From contig JAHDIN010000001.1 of NCBI GenBank assembly GCA_020630775.1, positions 1 to 64,000 of the forward strand: 64,000 nt of DNA, in the 5' to 3' direction. This DNA is from Saprospiraceae bacterium. Lineage in GTDB: Bacteria; Bacteroidota; Bacteroidia; Chitinophagales; Saprospiraceae. The notes beneath the pieces are model-generated. The model saw only the letters and a program-made list of their open reading frames with translations, was not told where the DNA came from and did not search any database. This document shows, piece after piece, positions 1 to 8,155 of this stretch. The position numbers and the translations under genes were made by a program. Numbering within the stretch: position 1 is the first letter of the stretch; every line of letters begins with the position of its first letter.

Positions 1-32
1 TAACTCCCTTATAACCAGAACTCCCCATTATC

Positions 33-1787
33 CTAGTTCCGCTTTTTCCCCAATTTTCTGCCCATCGTATCTAACGGACTTTCAATATACTTTAAATTTT
101 GATTTGTTACATGCGTATATATCAAAGTAGTCTTGATGTCTTTATGACCAAGTAGTTCTTTGATAAATCTAACGTCTGTTCCAAAATCAAGTAAATGTGT
201 AGCAAAGCAATGCCTTAAAGTGTGTGTAGTTACCTTCCTTGTTATACCGGCTTTCTTAGCAGCGCGCTTCACTATTTTCAAAGTACTTGAGCTAGAGTAT
301 GGAGACTTTTTATCCATGCCTTCAAATAACCAGTAAATGGGTTTATATTCATTAATGTATTTGTACAGTACATCTTTAAGTGTTTGGCTTAGCATAACAT
401 ATCGATCCTTTTTGTTTTTTGACCTGACAATATGAATTTGATTTCTTTCCCAGATTATATCTTGCAATCTTAACCTTATAAGTTCTTCCCTTCGCAAGCC
501 CGCACTATATATAGTATAGACAATGGCAACATGCTTAATATTTTCAAGAGATCTAAACATACGGTCTACTTCTGTTATGCTTAGAATTACGGGCAATGGA
601 CGAGACTTTCTGGGACGTCGAATATTCTCAATTTCGAAATGCGGATTAAAGATGACTTTTTGATAATAAAATTTGATGGCACTGACAACTTGGTTGAGCT
701 GGCTTTCCGAGATACTGCTTTCGGCAATTAATTTTAAATATCTATTAGTATCCTTCGATGTTCTTTCTTCTAATGCTGGAATTTTCTTAGTAAGAAGGTA
801 TTTGGCAAATTCACCTGTGTAAGTTTTGATAGTCGACCAACTATAGTTTTGAGCTAATAATACATCTGCATACATGTGCATTGTTTCACTTATAGATTTT
901 GGAAACTTTGATAGAAGGTGGTCGGTCCTCTTCTTGACATTTCTTTTTTTCTGATGCTCATTTGGTGGACGCTCTTTTGGCATGCGATCTATGATCTCAA
1001 ATTGATGATTTAAAAAATGGGATTTAATTCGCCTTAAATTTGCCTCGGAGAGAGGAACTATCCAATGCCGATTGGATTTGTCGTATACCCTAAGCGGTAT
1101 GGACTTCATAAAATTGAAGTCAGGATTTTTACCCTTCAGCTTAACTGTTATAGATTTAGGATGCTTAGGACTTACGAATAACTCAACGGTTAGTCGATGC
1201 TTTTGTAAATCTAAAAGCGCCTCAATTTCTTCAAATTGATCACAAGGCCAATAATTAAAACTCCTTTGCAAAAAATTCAAGTTATAAACATTAGCCTTTA
1301 CAATCCATTCTTGATTACTAGCACTCCAATAAGCGCGTTTACATTTTTTAATAATGCCTATCAAGCGTTTTGAGTAGGGGATATCGATTCTAAAAACATT
1401 TTTGTTTAATGTGATTTTAATTCCTTCAGGATTTAACTTCCTTATGACAGCAGTCTTTTGAGTATCATTATTTGACTCTACTGTTAGTGATTCTTTTGGT
1501 GAATCTATGACGGTATGCTCATCTCTAGCACAATTTGGCTTTTTTATGGTAGCCTTCTTGTCGATACTTTCGATGGTTCCGTTGCTTTGGATAATCTTAA
1601 AATCTAGGCAAAATGCTTTGAATGTCTGATATGATTCTGATGAATAGGGGATATGCCAGCACTTATTGATTTTACAATATTCAACATCTTCTATAGTCAT
1701 TATTTTACTAAGTGAAGTGCGGTCTTTGATGTTATACATGCCTATGCGCAAAGACTTAGAGGTTGTTATTTTTTTAAGCGTAATCAA
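33..1787 (-). CDS. Tyrosine recombinase (phage-type integrase) with extended N-terminus
   Basis: A 584-aa site-specific DNA recombinase of the lambda integrase/XerCD superfamily. The C-terminal catalytic domain has the expected residues: the first arginine in AGLRREEL (about residue 430), HTLRHCFATHLL with H-x-x-R (about 524), the GHKDI histidine, and the nucleophile in LIYTHV (about 557). A SAM-like core-binding domain lies at about 290-370. Residues 1-270 are extra compared with XerC/D (about 300 aa). They hold three diverged copies of a 55-60-residue unit (about 12-66, 123-180, 205-265), each with an aligned tryptophan (W44, W161, W242) in KCWHIPYS, NQEWIVKA and NRHWIVPLS. The start is TTG, the first usable codon after an upstream stop; an ATG at codon 17 (position 1739) is the alternative. 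No other phage or conjugation genes lie nearby, so it may serve a small integrated element, an invertible surface locus or a remnant. Recombinase activity is confident; the target site is unknown. Confidence 0.93.
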   Translation of the reverse strand: MITLKKITTSKSLRIGMYNIKDRTSLSKIMTIEDVEYCKINKCWHIPYSSESYQTFKAFCLDFKIIQSNGTIESIDKKATIKKPNCARDEHTVIDSPKESLTVESNNDTQKTAVIRKLNPEGIKITLNKNVFRIDIPYSKRLIGIIKKCKRAYWSASNQEWIVKANVYNLNFLQRSFNYWPCDQFEEIEALLDLQKHRLTVELFVSPKHPKSITVKLKGKNPDFNFMKSIPLRVYDKSNRHWIVPLSEANLRRIKSHFLNHQFEIIDRMPKERPPNEHQKKRNVKKRTDHLLSKFPKSISETMHMYADVLLAQNYSWSTIKTYTGEFAKYLLTKKIPALEERTSKDTNRYLKLIAESSISESQLNQVVSAIKFYYQKVIFNPHFEIENIRRPRKSRPLPVILSITEVDRMFRSLENIKHVAIVYTIYSAGLRREELIRLRLQDIIWERNQIHIVRSKNKKDRYVMLSQTLKDVLYKYINEYKPIYWLFEGMDKKSPYSSSSTLKIVKRAAKKAGITRKVTTHTLRHCFATHLLDFGTDVRFIKELLGHKDIKTTLIYTHVTNQNLKYIESPLDTMGRKLGKKRN

Positions 1788-1880
1788 ATGAAAATCTTCT
1801 AATTCTAAATGTTGTAGTCAGCTAACTGATCACAGTGTGCAATATAGAATTAAAAGAATCAAGAAGGTGCTTTTTATCCG

Positions 1881-1940
1881 TTTACAAACGTAAGTAAACG
1901 TTTACAAACGTTTACAAACGCATACAAACGTAAGTAAGCG
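1881..1940. repeat. Six tandem 10-bp units upstream of the recombinase gene
   Basis: Six consecutive 10-bp units run 1881-1940: tttacaaacg, taagtaaacg, tttacaaacg, tttacaaacg, catacaaacg, taagtaagcg. Each ends in aaacg or aagcg. A perfect 12-bp palindrome, gtaaacgtttac, spans 1894-1905. One unit per helical turn puts equivalent bases on the same DNA face, as expected for cooperative binding. The array lies about 95-155 bp upstream of the recombinase start and about 105 bp before ssb. It may be an operator or recombinase arm-type sites; the sequence does not decide. Confidence 0.75.
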
Positions 1941-2016
1941 TTTATTTGACGAATAATTCAAATCTGACTTTTGATATTTGTTGTGTTATCGATCAACAGA
2001 TCATTTTCCATTAATC

Positions 2017-2032
2017 TTCCGATGTATCGGAA
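2017..2032. promoter_or_regulatory. 16-bp inverted repeat just upstream of ssb
   Basis: TTCCGAT-GT-ATCGGAA is a perfect 7-bp inverted repeat with a 2-bp centre, ending 12 bp before the ssb ATG. Its size and symmetry suit a dimeric repressor site; as RNA, a 2-nt loop would be strained. A damage-response operator is possible, but it matches no consensus I can vouch for. Confidence 0.45.
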
Positions 2033-2044
2033 TAAAATTTTAAT

Positions 2045-2392
2045 ATGAATACATTAAGAAATCAAGTACAACTCCTAGGCAATCTTGGAAATGAAGTGGA
2101 CTTTAAGAAGTTTGACTCAGGTAAAACTGTTGCTAAATTTTCATTAGCTACAAATGATTATTATAAGAATGCAAAAGGTGAAAAAATTCAAGAAACACAA
2201 TGGCATAATATTGTAGCTTGGGGCAAAGGTGCCGAACTTATGAAGGAGTTGCTTCAAAAAGGCTCTCAAGTTTTAATTAAAGGAAGGCTCACCAATAGAT
2301 CTTATGAAGCTAAAGATGGACAAACCAAATATGTAACAGAAGTAGTTGCTTCAGAATTTGTCTGTGTTGACCCTAAAGACATGCCTTTTTAG
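2045..2392 (+). CDS. ssb: Single-stranded DNA-binding protein (SSB), short form
   Basis: A 115-aa SSB: one OB fold that coats single-stranded DNA in replication, recombination and repair. The N-terminus (NTLRNQVQLLGNLGNEVDFK), the FSLATNDYYKN strand and the QWHNIVAWGKGAELM segment are typical of the family. The protein ends in KDMPF, so the C-terminal tip that binds partner proteins is kept, but the usual long disordered linker is almost absent; chromosomal SSBs are commonly 140-180 aa. The short form resembles the compact second SSB that many Bacteroidota carry beside a full-length one. It stands alone, with a 16-bp inverted repeat before its start and the recombinase divergent from it. A recombination- or damage-related role is possible. 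Confidence 0.93.
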   Translation: MNTLRNQVQLLGNLGNEVDFKKFDSGKTVAKFSLATNDYYKNAKGEKIQETQWHNIVAWGKGAELMKELLQKGSQVLIKGRLTNRSYEAKDGQTKYVTEVVASEFVCVDPKDMPF

Positions 2393-2685
2393 GTGAACGA
2401 AGAGGGTAAGGATATTTAAAGTTAACCATTGGAAATAGGGCTTTTATTTGTTTTCAGAACGAACTATATTCATAAAGAAAATGAATAAAAGTCTGCTTTC
2501 TATTTTCAATAGTAGAAGACTACTAGTTTATATCTAGAGAACACGCAATGATATAAATGATAATCATAATTCTAGGGATTCAAGGCTTTTGCCTTGCCAT
2601 GAATTACTCTACTCCATTCATGGTTCCCATATTGTCTAACCATACTGTGCGAATATTAACAACCTGGATTTTAGCTTACAGTAAT
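2393..2685. other. Intergenic stretch with small hairpins, no gene seen
   Basis: No convincing coding frame. Two small inverted repeats are visible: aaggc-tttt-gcctt near 2582-2595, and ccatgaa/ttcatgg at 2597-2603 and 2617-2623 (7 bp perfect, 13-nt loop). Neither is followed by a T-run, so they are weak terminator candidates for ssb. No tRNA or att-like core was recognised. Confidence 0.4.
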
Positions 2686-2701
2686 ATGAACAAGTTATTA
2701 A

Positions 2702-3148
2702 TTGTGCTGTTTGTCCTTTGTGATATTTGATATAACATATCCAGATCCAAATACTAAAAGGCAAATTGGTAAGCTTGTAGGCCCAGCCTATTCTTTTTTG
2801 GAAAGAATAAAAATGGGTGGTATTGGTACAACAAAGCTTCAGATATTAGAAGCATCAGATGCCATTTATTCACTTTTAGGTCATACTAACGATACACATT
2901 ATTGTTATTTAGAATGCAGAATAAATGGACTTATTGTTGGTTTCAAGTCAGTTATGAAAACCTACATTTGGGCTATCCCTTTTCATAAACTATCTATGTA
3001 TAATAACGCTGGAAAGCTTGTCATTTATGGCAATCAGGATAGTATTAAGTTAATTGCCCCTTTTAATGGATCTATTGATAAAAAGTTTATTCGCAAAATA
3101 TTAGCACTCAAATCAGATTACATTTCAAGAATAAGTCCAAATGGGTAA
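2702..3148 (+). CDS. Hypothetical protein, 5' end uncertain (possible frameshift)
   Basis: A 148-aa reading frame that I do not recognise. The body, from about residue 10, has mixed alpha/beta character and reads as real coding sequence (for example GIGTTKLQILEASDAIYSLL). It overlaps the SDR start by 8 bp, which suggests coupled translation. The 5' end is odd: the frame opens with a TTG directly after a TAA and has no good start. An ATG at 2686 in another frame gives a hydrophobic, start-like peptide (MNKLLIVLFVLCDI) that stops at about 2730. The two frames overlap where a single-base indel would join them. Either the true start is internal, or the gene carries a frameshift (mutation or sequencing error). 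Function unknown. Confidence 0.5.
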   Translation: MCCLSFVIFDITYPDPNTKRQIGKLVGPAYSFLERIKMGGIGTTKLQILEASDAIYSLLGHTNDTHYCYLECRINGLIVGFKSVMKTYIWAIPFHKLSMYNNAGKLVIYGNQDSIKLIAPFNGSIDKKFIRKILALKSDYISRISPNG

Positions 3149-3824
3149 AATTTTATTAGTAGGAGGAAGTAGTGGCATTGGTAATGCCATTTTAAAACGT
3201 ATAAGCAAACATACAGAATCTGTTGTCATAAGTCGCTCAGCTCCTGAAGAGACTTTTAGTAATAGCAATCATTATTCATGCGATGTTTTGAGTGATCCTT
3301 TACCAGAGTTAAGTGAAATTTCTTCAATCATATATTGTCCCGGCTCGATTAATCTCAAGCCTATAGGGTCTTTGAAAGAGCAAGATTTTAAAAATGATTT
3401 TGAAATAAATGTTATAGGTGCTGTAAAAGTAATTAAGCAATACTTGAAGCAATTAAAAAATGCTTCAAATCCCTCTATACTTTTGTTTAGTACAGTAGCA
3501 GTAAATCAAGGCATGCCATTTCATAGTTCTGTTGCGGCAGCTAAAGGAGCTGTTGAGGGATTAGCCAAATCTTTGGCGGCTGAATTAGCCCCTAAGGTCA
3601 GAGTTAATTGTATAGCACCTTCGATCACTGATACACCTTTGGCGGCGGGTATTTTAAGAAATGAAAAAAGCATTGAAAATATAAAAGCAAAACATCCGCT
3701 TAAAAAAATATTGTCTCCAGATGAAATAGCCGGGCTTGCAGAATTTTTAATTAGTGAAAATGCGGCGGGTATAACTGGACAGATATTGGGTGTTGATGCA
3801 GGATTGTCAAATTTAAAAATTTAA
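3141..3824 (+). CDS. Short-chain dehydrogenase/reductase family protein, catalytic Tyr replaced
   Basis: A 227-aa Rossmann-fold protein of the classical SDR superfamily. The cofactor motif GGSSGIGNAIL is at residues 7-17, the NxxG-region equivalent is YCPGSINL, and the active-site serine lies in LLFSTVAVNQG. In the usual Y-x-x-x-K motif the tyrosine is valine (HSSVAAAKGAVEGLAKSLAA) while the lysine remains. The rest, including VNCIAPSITDTPL and the C-terminal GITGQILGVDAGLS, is normal and full length. SDR subgroups with this H-x-S-V/I-x-A-K pattern occur, so the protein is probably not decayed, but ordinary proton-relay chemistry is unlikely. It overlaps the upstream ORF by 8 bp, and a small coiled-coil gene starts 2 bp downstream. 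Substrate unknown. Confidence 0.88.
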   Translation: MGKILLVGGSSGIGNAILKRISKHTESVVISRSAPEETFSNSNHYSCDVLSDPLPELSEISSIIYCPGSINLKPIGSLKEQDFKNDFEINVIGAVKVIKQYLKQLKNASNPSILLFSTVAVNQGMPFHSSVAAAKGAVEGLAKSLAAELAPKVRVNCIAPSITDTPLAAGILRNEKSIENIKAKHPLKKILSPDEIAGLAEFLISENAAGITGQILGVDAGLSNLKI

Positions 3825-3826
3825 AT

Positions 3827-3994
3827 ATGTTCAATATTTTTAAGAAGAAAACAGAGCTTGAAAAGCTGCAAGACGCATACAGAAAACTTCAGGAGGAGGC
3901 ATTCAATCTTTCCAAAGTAGATAGAAAAGCAGCTGATGCAAAAATAGCCGAAGCAGAGGAAATCGCTAAAAAAATTGAAGCGTTAAATAGTTAG
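3827..3994 (+). CDS. Small coiled-coil protein, Lacal_2735 family
   Basis: A 55-aa protein starting with ATG 2 bp after the SDR stop and ending at TAG 3992-3994. It begins MFNIFKKKTELEKLQ, continues with YRKLQEEAFNLSKVDRKAAD and ends in KKIEALNS. The amphipathic-helix start (F-x-I-F-K-K-K), the Lys/Glu-rich heptad-like body and the length match the small Lacal_2735-type family common in Bacteroidota, whose function is unknown. The position suggests co-transcription with the SDR gene. It faces the leftward cluster, with 11 bp between the two stops. Confidence 0.8.
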   Translation: MFNIFKKKTELEKLQDAYRKLQEEAFNLSKVDRKAADAKIAEAEEIAKKIEALNS

Positions 3995-4005
3995 TTTAGA
4001 GCTAG

Positions 4006-4491
4006 TTACTGCATTAATGAGGCGATACCGCCAAATACTAAGGTTATAACTAACGCTAAGGCATATATAGCCACGACAACTGCTGTAAAAATACCGATAA
4101 ACTTAAAACAACTCTTAAGGTTTTTAAAACTATCATTCAATGCAATTTGGTCATGATTGTCTAAAGCTGCTTTCATAGCGTTAGAAAATTTCAGTAGATA
4201 ATAAAGCGGAAAAAAATAAATTGCAGCAATGGCAAACATGTAGATCGCGAAAAAGACACCTCCCATTGCACTAGCAGCGTTGTTCGAATTTACACTAGAC
4301 AAGTCAGCAATCGCGTATCCCATCATTAATCCCATCATAACTCCAAAAATGATAATTAATCCGAGGCCCACGAATCCAACTATTGCCAAGAGCTTACCCC
4401 ACTTAGCAATTTCTCTGAGATATTGAGCATTGATTTGATCTATAAATAGATCTCCAGATGCATTTTGAAAATTACTATCTATTGTTTCCAT
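4006..4491 (-). CDS. DUF5362-like small membrane protein
   Basis: A 161-aa integral membrane protein with about four hydrophobic helices (roughly residues 33-60, 75-100, 100-117 and 133-158). A short N-terminal stretch contains NAQYLREIAKWGKLLAIVGF, and a polar loop, NAMKAALDNHDQIALND, precedes the last helix. The 'YL.e.akW.k.laivGF' opening fits the DUF5362-type family of Bacteroidota; I assign this from pattern memory. It lies 15 bp downstream of the DUF58 gene and is probably the last gene of the same leftward operon. No catalytic residues are apparent. Confidence 0.7.
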   Translation of the reverse strand: METIDSNFQNASGDLFIDQINAQYLREIAKWGKLLAIVGFVGLGLIIIFGVMMGLMMGYAIADLSSVNSNNAASAMGGVFFAIYMFAIAAIYFFPLYYLLKFSNAMKAALDNHDQIALNDSFKNLKSCFKFIGIFTAVVVAIYALALVITLVFGGIASLMQ

Positions 4492-4506
4492 TTGAAGTGT
4501 TTTAAA

Positions 4507-5835
4507 TTAACGCAAACGCCTATTCTTGATTTCTAAATATTTATTAATAACATTGATACTAAGATCCTCAGGTCGAGTCAAAATTGTTTGTATACCATTC
4601 ATGCGCAATTTATAAGCAATTTTTTCCTTTTCAATAATGGCCCTTTCAGCGAATGTCTTGAAATAAATATCTGATTTAGATAGACATTTTTGTTTTGATG
4701 CTTTTTCAATTTCAGTATTTATAAATAAAATCACAACGAGTAGGTGTTTCTTACCTAAACTCCTTAAATAGGGGAGGTGTCTGTCTAAATCAATTTCATG
4801 TTCAAAGTTGCTAAAGAATAAAATGATGCTTCTACGCGTAATTTGATTTTGGCAAGTATGGTAAAGTAATTTGAAATTTGATTCTTTAAATCCTGTCTTT
4901 TGCTTGTATAAATGTTTAGATATTTTTTCAAGCTGTCCCGAAATAGATGAAGCTCTGAGGACAGTACCCATTTTATCGGAAAAGCTGATCAAACCTACTT
5001 TATCATACTTTTGGAGAATGATGTTGCTAATAACTAAGCAAGTGTTGATAGCATGATCTAATAGAGTCATGTCATTGAAAGGCATCTTCATAGAGCGACC
5101 CTTATCTAATATGCAATAAACTGTTTGAGATCTACTATCTTGAAATTGATTGACCATCAATTCGCTTTTTCTTGAAGTAGCTTTCCAGTTTATAGATCGA
5201 ATATTATCTCCTTGCATGTAGGGTTTGATGTATTCAAATTCATCATTCTCACCTATTTTTCTTATTTGTCTAATTCCAGTTAACGATGCTGTTTTAGAGA
5301 AAACTTGAAGTTGAAATTTTCTCATTTGGATGACCGAGGGATATACGGCACTATTAAATGGGATGTCGAAACTAACTTTTTTATTTATTAGTCCTGGTAG
5401 ATTAAATGAAATGTAACTATGTAATTGACCAAAATTATATGCTCCTCTTTTAATGGGTTTAATTTCAAAATCATGTTTGATAGAAGTGTTGCTTTTTATT
5501 TCTTTAAATAAGATTGAGGTACGATGCTGAAACTGGAAAGGTGTCTCATCAAATAAAGCACAGTTAATATCCAGTTTGGAGTTGTTTGTAATTTCATATT
5601 CTACTAATTGTTCGTCCCCAAGAGATAATTTCTCTGCTACTATTCGATTAGCGGTAAGACTTCTAGAAACATTGTTCAAAAAGAAGTATTCAATTATAGT
5701 TATTATGAATATTAATCCTAATAATACTTTAGCAGGTACCATTAGAAAAGGATATGAAAAGGCGAGTACAAAAGTGATTGTACTCAAAGCCATCATGTAG
5801 AAAAACCTATTATTTAAATAAATGTCTTTTAACAT
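4507..5835 (-). CDS. DUF58 domain-containing protein
   Basis: A 442-aa protein with two N-terminal membrane helices (about residues 10-50), an extracytoplasmic beta-rich stretch, and the conserved DUF58 core: GENDEFEYIKPYMQGD then IRSINWKATSRKSELMVNQF (about 205-235). This leads into a von Willebrand A-like fold with the MIDAS-type start YCILDKGRSM. Its start codon shares one base with the MoxR stop. MoxR ATPase plus DUF58 is a very widely conserved pair, thought to act in chaperone-like maturation or cell-envelope quality control; the substrate is not established. Fifth gene of a run whose members overlap or touch. Confidence 0.92.
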   Translation of the reverse strand: MLKDIYLNNRFFYMMALSTITFVLAFSYPFLMVPAKVLLGLIFIITIIEYFFLNNVSRSLTANRIVAEKLSLGDEQLVEYEITNNSKLDINCALFDETPFQFQHRTSILFKEIKSNTSIKHDFEIKPIKRGAYNFGQLHSYISFNLPGLINKKVSFDIPFNSAVYPSVIQMRKFQLQVFSKTASLTGIRQIRKIGENDEFEYIKPYMQGDNIRSINWKATSRKSELMVNQFQDSRSQTVYCILDKGRSMKMPFNDMTLLDHAINTCLVISNIILQKYDKVGLISFSDKMGTVLRASSISGQLEKISKHLYKQKTGFKESNFKLLYHTCQNQITRRSIILFFSNFEHEIDLDRHLPYLRSLGKKHLLVVILFINTEIEKASKQKCLSKSDIYFKTFAERAIIEKEKIAYKLRMNGIQTILTRPEDLSINVINKYLEIKNRRLR

Positions 5836-6848
5836 TATCTCGGTACTTCAACAGTTTTAATGATGTCTTCAATAATTGAAAAACTATTTAAGCCTTCCAT
5901 TTCTGCATCTGGCGTCAGTATCATTCTGTGGTTCAAGACATGTGGTGCTACAAATTGAATATCATCAGGAATAATAAAATCTCTTCCAGCCAATACAGCC
6001 GTTACCTTACTAGCACTAAGTAATGCTAGAGAAGCCCTTGGAGAAGCACCGAGATAAATTTTACTGTGATTTCTAGTCTCATGTACAATTTGTGTGATAT
6101 ACTCTAACATTTGTTTTTCAATATAGATTTTTTCTAGAGTTTCTTTTATCTCCTTTATACTATTCGAATCTAATACTGCGGGTATATTAGATAAGTCAGG
6201 TTTGCCTGGTCGATTTTTGAATCTGTCTATAATTTCTAATTCTTCTTTAAGAGTGGGATACTGAAGATTAATTTTCATGAGAAAACGATCTAGTTGCGCT
6301 TCAGGTAACCGATAGGTGCCTTCTTGTTCTACTGGATTTTGAGTAGCGATGACAATAAATGGCTCAGACATGGGATAGGTAGCGCCATCAAAAGAAATTT
6401 GCCTTTCTTCCATGACTTCAAAGAGTGCAGATTGCGTTTTGGCGGGTGCTCGATTAATTTCATCAATAAGAATTATATTCGAAAAAATTGGACCCTTTTT
6501 AAATATGAATTCTGATTCTTTCATATTAAATATCGACGTACCAATAATATCTGCAGGCATTAGATCTGGGGTAAACTGAATTCTCGAAAATTCAGTAGAT
6601 ATTGTTTTAGCCATGACCTTAGCACTTAAAGTTTTAGCAATTCCTGGGACACCTTCTAATAAAATATGTCCATCACAAAGGATGCAGGTAAGCATTAATT
6701 CAATTAGTTCTTTCTGACCAATAATGACTTTGCTGCAAGCTTCAAATACTTCATTAGCCTTACCATTGACATATGAAAGATCTATAGAAGGTCTGAAACT
6801 TAATGGGTTATTTGCTGGTGTAGGTATGTCTGGATTTTGATCTTCCAT
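5835..6848 (-). CDS. MoxR family AAA+ ATPase
   Basis: A 337-aa AAA+ ATPase. Walker A is GVPGIAKTLSAKVMA (about residues 66-80), Walker B is IILIDEINRAPAKTQSALFE (about 126-145), sensor 1 is VIATQNPVEQEGTY, and the LPEAQLDRFLMK arginine-finger region follows. The C-terminal lid contains LGASPRASLALLSASK and DIQFVAPHVLNHRMIL. The Ala-Lys-Thr form of Walker A is normal in MoxR. It probably remodels or activates client proteins together with the VWA-like DUF58 partner encoded immediately downstream (1-bp overlap). It also overlaps the upstream DUF4350 gene by 1 bp, so stoichiometric coupled expression is likely. Confidence 0.96.
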   Translation of the reverse strand: MEDQNPDIPTPANNPLSFRPSIDLSYVNGKANEVFEACSKVIIGQKELIELMLTCILCDGHILLEGVPGIAKTLSAKVMAKTISTEFSRIQFTPDLMPADIIGTSIFNMKESEFIFKKGPIFSNIILIDEINRAPAKTQSALFEVMEERQISFDGATYPMSEPFIVIATQNPVEQEGTYRLPEAQLDRFLMKINLQYPTLKEELEIIDRFKNRPGKPDLSNIPAVLDSNSIKEIKETLEKIYIEKQMLEYITQIVHETRNHSKIYLGASPRASLALLSASKVTAVLAGRDFIIPDDIQFVAPHVLNHRMILTPDAEMEGLNSFSIIEDIIKTVEVPR

Positions 6849-8155
6849 TATTTCGATTTTTTATAAAATGATTCTATTTGTTTGTATAGCACAATAAGCT
6901 GGTCATCTGTAAAGTCTGATGACCTAGCGCTATTAAGTTTGTGAAGTATTTTATTAATATCTTCTTCTTTTACTTTTGATTTTTTCGATAAACTTTCAAC
7001 AAAATTATCGGTGTTAGGATCTAAATAATATTTAGCTTTCATCTTTTGCAAGAAAACCTCTCGGATTCTATCAACGAGTTTATTATTTTGATTTTGGCTC
7101 TGATAGATCTTGCTTATAGTGTTAATATATTGTAAGGAAGTGTTTTCCTCTTTTTCAATAGTCGGAATAATTCGTTGCAATCGCTTACTTCGGAAAATAG
7201 TAAATAGGAGCAACGAAAAGAGTGTTAAGTAGTAGGCCCACTTTAGGGAAGGTGTAGATAGGATAAATTGAATAGGGCTCTCTTTAGGTGAGTTGTCAAA
7301 AAAATTGAACTTGTGTTTTTTGTTTTGCAGAATCACTCTGTCGGCATCTAAATGAGATATGATTTCATTGTATTGATGTCTATAATAGTCTTGCTTTGAG
7401 TATACATTGCAAAACATATCAGGGATTGTATGAAGATATATCTGCCCATCGCCATATTCAATTCTACCAAAAAAAGAACGATAGTCTGATAAATAACCTA
7501 TGGGTGTATACTTGTAAGAATAAAAATCATTATCAAAGTAGGTCCTTAAATATTTGAAACTGAATTTCTTTAAATTTTTAAATTCCGAGTCAATCTTATT
7601 AAAAGAATAGGATGCATCTGTTGAATCAAATTTTTCAAATTCAAAATAAATTATTGAGTCAGAGCCAAATCTTATTTCTCTGCCAAGATTATAGTAACTT
7701 ATAGAATCACTTTTATTCTCATATTCATTCTCGTCTTCTGTAAGTAAATTGTCGCTAATTGAATCGCCATCATAATTCAGGCTATCTGGATAGGGTAGGG
7801 AAAGTTTTAATTTACTACTTAAAAGTAATAGTGTGTTGCCTCTTGCAACGAACTCAAGAAGACTGTCTCTTTCGCTAGATTCATAAGAACTATGTTGAGC
7901 AGCATTTATTAAAAGGGTTCTCTTTCCGGTAGGTAGATTAAGTGTGTCGGATTTTTCATAAGTTACATTAGTATCTCCAAAAGACTGTTTGATCATTTCA
8001 CCAAGGAGCCAATATCCAGAGGGATCTTTTTCTTCAAATTCATGCCATTTTTCCCACTTATAATCAGGCACGTTTCTGAATTCGAGCAGTAAGGACATTA
8101 CCAATAGAATTAGAATGCCTATTGATGCTGCTATTATGAGGATGCGCTTATTCAT
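6848..8155 (-). CDS. DUF4350 domain-containing membrane protein
   Basis: A 435-aa protein with an N-terminal membrane helix (about residues 4-24), a periplasmic GATase-like DUF4350 region (VPDYKWEKWHEFEEKDPSGY followed by the LLINAAQHSSYESSERD and RGNTLLLLSS segments), a second helix at about 307-323 (WAYYLTLFSLLLFTIF), and a cytoplasmic helical tail with LVDRIREVFLQKMKAKYYLD. The two-helix layout and place between DUF4129 and MoxR are standard for the family. It overlaps the DUF4129 gene by 8 bp upstream and MoxR by 1 bp downstream. Biochemical function is not known. Confidence 0.85.
   Translation of the reverse strand: MNKRILIIAASIGILILLVMSLLLEFRNVPDYKWEKWHEFEEKDPSGYWLLGEMIKQSFGDTNVTYEKSDTLNLPTGKRTLLINAAQHSSYESSERDSLLEFVARGNTLLLLSSKLKLSLPYPDSLNYDGDSISDNLLTEDENEYENKSDSISYYNLGREIRFGSDSIIYFEFEKFDSTDASYSFNKIDSEFKNLKKFSFKYLRTYFDNDFYSYKYTPIGYLSDYRSFFGRIEYGDGQIYLHTIPDMFCNVYSKQDYYRHQYNEIISHLDADRVILQNKKHKFNFFDNSPKESPIQFILSTPSLKWAYYLTLFSLLLFTIFRSKRLQRIIPTIEKEENTSLQYINTISKIYQSQNQNNKLVDRIREVFLQKMKAKYYLDPNTDNFVESLSKKSKVKEEDINKILHKLNSARSSDFTDDQLIVLYKQIESFYKKSK

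Noticed and set aside
1881-1940. CRISPR-like short repeats
   Set aside because: Units are 10 bp and directly abutting with no spacers, and no cas genes are present.
33-2392. Complete prophage or conjugative element
   Set aside because: Only a recombinase and an SSB are present; no structural, packaging, relaxase or Tra genes, and no clear att repeats were seen.
6600-6660. MoxR Walker A with Ala instead of Gly (GVPGIAKT) as a defect
   Set aside because: This form is standard in the MoxR family.
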